Shown here: piece by piece, positions 5,810-6,540 of the stretch
Numbering within the stretch: position 1 is the stretch's first letter
Layout: every line of letters starts with the position of its first letter
Assembly (NCBI GenBank): GCA_045540055.1
Contig: JAZQGO010000030.1
Coordinates: 1 to 6,540 of the forward strand
Direction: 5' to 3'
DNA: 6,540 nt
From: SIG565 sp045540055
Lineage (GTDB): Bacteria > Bacillota > Clostridia > Oscillospirales > Acutalibacteraceae
Notes under the pieces: model-generated
What the model saw: the letters and a program-made list of their open reading frames with translations, nothing else
What the model was told of the DNA's origin: nothing
The model's database searches: none
Program-made: the position numbers and the translations under genes

Positions 5810-6349
5810 ATGTCTGAATTTTATACAATGAAAATCGCAGGACTTGAGCGTTCTCTTAGAAAATTCCCCGTTAGTGATAGGTTAGATATTGCGGCATTCA
5901 TTTTATTCGGTGATACCGAAATTACCGTTGCCGCTGCCGGCGAGCTTTTGAAAAAGGTACCCGAGTTTGATATAATACTCACCCCCGAAGCCAAAAGCAT
6001 ACCGCTCGCTTACGAGATGTCACGTCAGTCGGGCAGGCCTTATGTTGTTGCCCGTAAGGGTATGAAGGTTTATATGGGTAATCCGCTACACGTAAGTGTG
6101 CGCTCAATAACTACAAATAAGGTGCAGGATTTATATTTGGGCGATAATGACGTCGAGATGCTTTCGGGCAAAAAGGTGCTCATAGTGGATGACGTTATAA
6201 GTACAGGTGAATCGCTTATTGCTGTGCGCAAATTGGTAGATCAGGCGGGCGGTATCGAGGCAGCAGCCTGTGCCGTTTTAGCCGAGGGTGATGCAGCCGA
6301 GCGTGACGATATTGTATTTTTAGAGCCGTTACCCTTATTTTTTAAATAA
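5810..6349 (+). CDS. Apt-like phosphoribosyltransferase (COG0503 type)
   Basis: This 179-residue type I phosphoribosyltransferase carries the PRPP-binding signature at 123-135 (VLIVDDVISTGES), with the acidic pair D127/D128 and the phosphate loop STGES. The central region (DIILTPEAKSIPLAYEMS and PYVVARKGMKVY) matches the core fold of adenine phosphoribosyltransferase-like proteins. The segment KPGI.FRDIT that marks classical Apt is not apparent at the N-terminus, which instead reads FYTMKIAGLERSLRKFP. So the base used (adenine, another purine, or a regulatory role) is not settled. It is the third gene of the operon, 17 nt after the HIT stop with its own strong ribosome site. Reactions of this class move phosphoribose from PRPP to a base, so it probably acts in purine salvage in the cytoplasm. 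The protein appears complete. Confidence 0.88.
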   Translation: MSEFYTMKIAGLERSLRKFPVSDRLDIAAFILFGDTEITVAAAGELLKKVPEFDIILTPEAKSIPLAYEMSRQSGRPYVVARKGMKVYMGNPLHVSVRSITTNKVQDLYLGDNDVEMLSGKKVLIVDDVISTGESLIAVRKLVDQAGGIEAAACAVLAEGDAAERDDIVFLEPLPLFFK

Positions 6350-6351
6350 TT

Positions 6352-6404
6352 GAATATAAAAACAAAACGGCGATTTGCTTTAAGCAAATCTGGGTTTTAT
6401 ATTC
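6352..6404 (+). terminator. Nested hairpin at the end of the alaS operon, likely terminator
   Basis: An inner perfect stem GATTTGCT-TTA-AGCAAATC (6372-6390) lies inside an outer stem GAATATAAAA/TTTTATATTC (6352-6361 with 6395-6404). It begins 2 nt after the PRTase stop. Only a short T-run (6395-6398) follows the inner stem, so termination may be partial. Confidence 0.5.
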
Positions 6405-6413
6405 GTATAAGAA

Positions 6414-6449
6414 CCACTGGCTATGCCAGTGGGAAAAAGAGCTTTAGCT
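6414..6449. repeat. Short-loop hairpins after the operon
   Basis: A perfect stem CCACTGGC-TAT-GCCAGTGG (6414-6432) is followed by a small AGCT-TT-AGCT stem (6440-6449). The design (8-bp arms ending in GC, TAT loop) is the same as in the hairpin cluster at 4-166. No gene is present between 6350 and 6528. Confidence 0.65.
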
Positions 6450-6465
6450 ATGGACATAATAAAAA

Positions 6466-6519
6466 CTCCTTGGTATATTGAAGTTGAGGTTCGCCAACCC
6501 AACAAAATATACCAAGGAG
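6466..6519 (+). promoter_or_regulatory. Large stem-loop burying a strong ribosome site
   Basis: CTCCTTGGTATATT (6466-6479) is the exact reverse complement of AATATACCAAGGAG (6506-6519). Above it a second stem pairs GTTG/CAAC (6483-6486 with 6500-6503) and GGTT/AACC (6488-6491 with 6496-6499), with one bulged A and a CGCC loop. The lower stem covers AAGGAGG (6514-6520), the ribosome site of the gene starting at 6529. It could be an RNA switch, or the terminal inverted repeat region of a mobile element. Confidence 0.7.
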
Positions 6520-6528
6520 GTCCTAGCC

Positions 6529-6540
6529 ATGAAAGAGAAG
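6529..6540 (+). CDS. Start of an unidentified gene, cut by the window end
   Basis: ATG at 6529 follows AAGGAGG (6514-6520) at 8 nt and opens a frame reading M-K-E-K to the last base. Four codons cannot identify the product. The preceding stem-loop that hides the ribosome site is the kind of leader found on transposase genes, so a second insertion sequence is one possibility, but this is conjecture. Confidence 0.5.

Overview
The window looks like a chromosomal segment of a low-to-mid GC Firmicute of the class Clostridia, probably a gut Oscillospirales/Ruminococcaceae-type organism. The basis is the style of the alanyl-tRNA synthetase (Cys-rich GCGSPDC..GCDCDRY insert), strong AGGAGG Shine-Dalgarno sites, consensus TTGACA/TATAAT promoters and short-loop hairpins packed between genes. 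This placement is inference; no marker gene fixes the species.

Layout. Positions 1-170 hold a run of seven consecutive short stem-loops with no gene. Positions 207-1535 (minus strand) encode an AT-rich membrane protein of unknown function with five predicted transmembrane segments. Positions 1645-2726 are an insertion sequence of the IS481 type: imperfect 25-bp terminal inverted repeats, flanked outside by a perfect 28-bp direct repeat. Its minus-strand transposase is interrupted by one in-frame TAA and is otherwise complete. The element sits between two divergent promoters, one for the membrane-protein gene and one for alaS. Positions 2827-6349 (plus strand) form a compact three-gene operon: alaS (alanyl-tRNA synthetase), a HinT-like HIT-family nucleotide hydrolase 2 nt downstream, and an Apt-like phosphoribosyltransferase 17 nt further on. 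The operon ends in a nested hairpin. A second cluster of hairpins follows. The window then closes on a large stem-loop that buries a strong Shine-Dalgarno, with the first four codons of another gene (MKEK...).

How the parts work together. The alaS operon is housekeeping: it charges tRNA-Ala, and its two partners act on adenylates (HIT) and phosphoribosyl diphosphate (PRTase). The insertion landed just upstream of the alaS promoter without damaging it, and the duplicated 28-bp segment leaves each divergent promoter with its own copy of the original upstream DNA. The transposase ribosome site and that of the truncated gene at the window end both lie in stems that a read-through transcript would fold, which resembles the protection of transposase genes from outside transcription in IS10 and IS50.

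I see no CRISPR array, tRNA, rRNA, phage module or recognisable defence system. The parts least explained by known families are the hairpin clusters, the 28-bp flanking repeat, a 34-bp perfect palindrome inside the transposase gene, and the unknown membrane protein.
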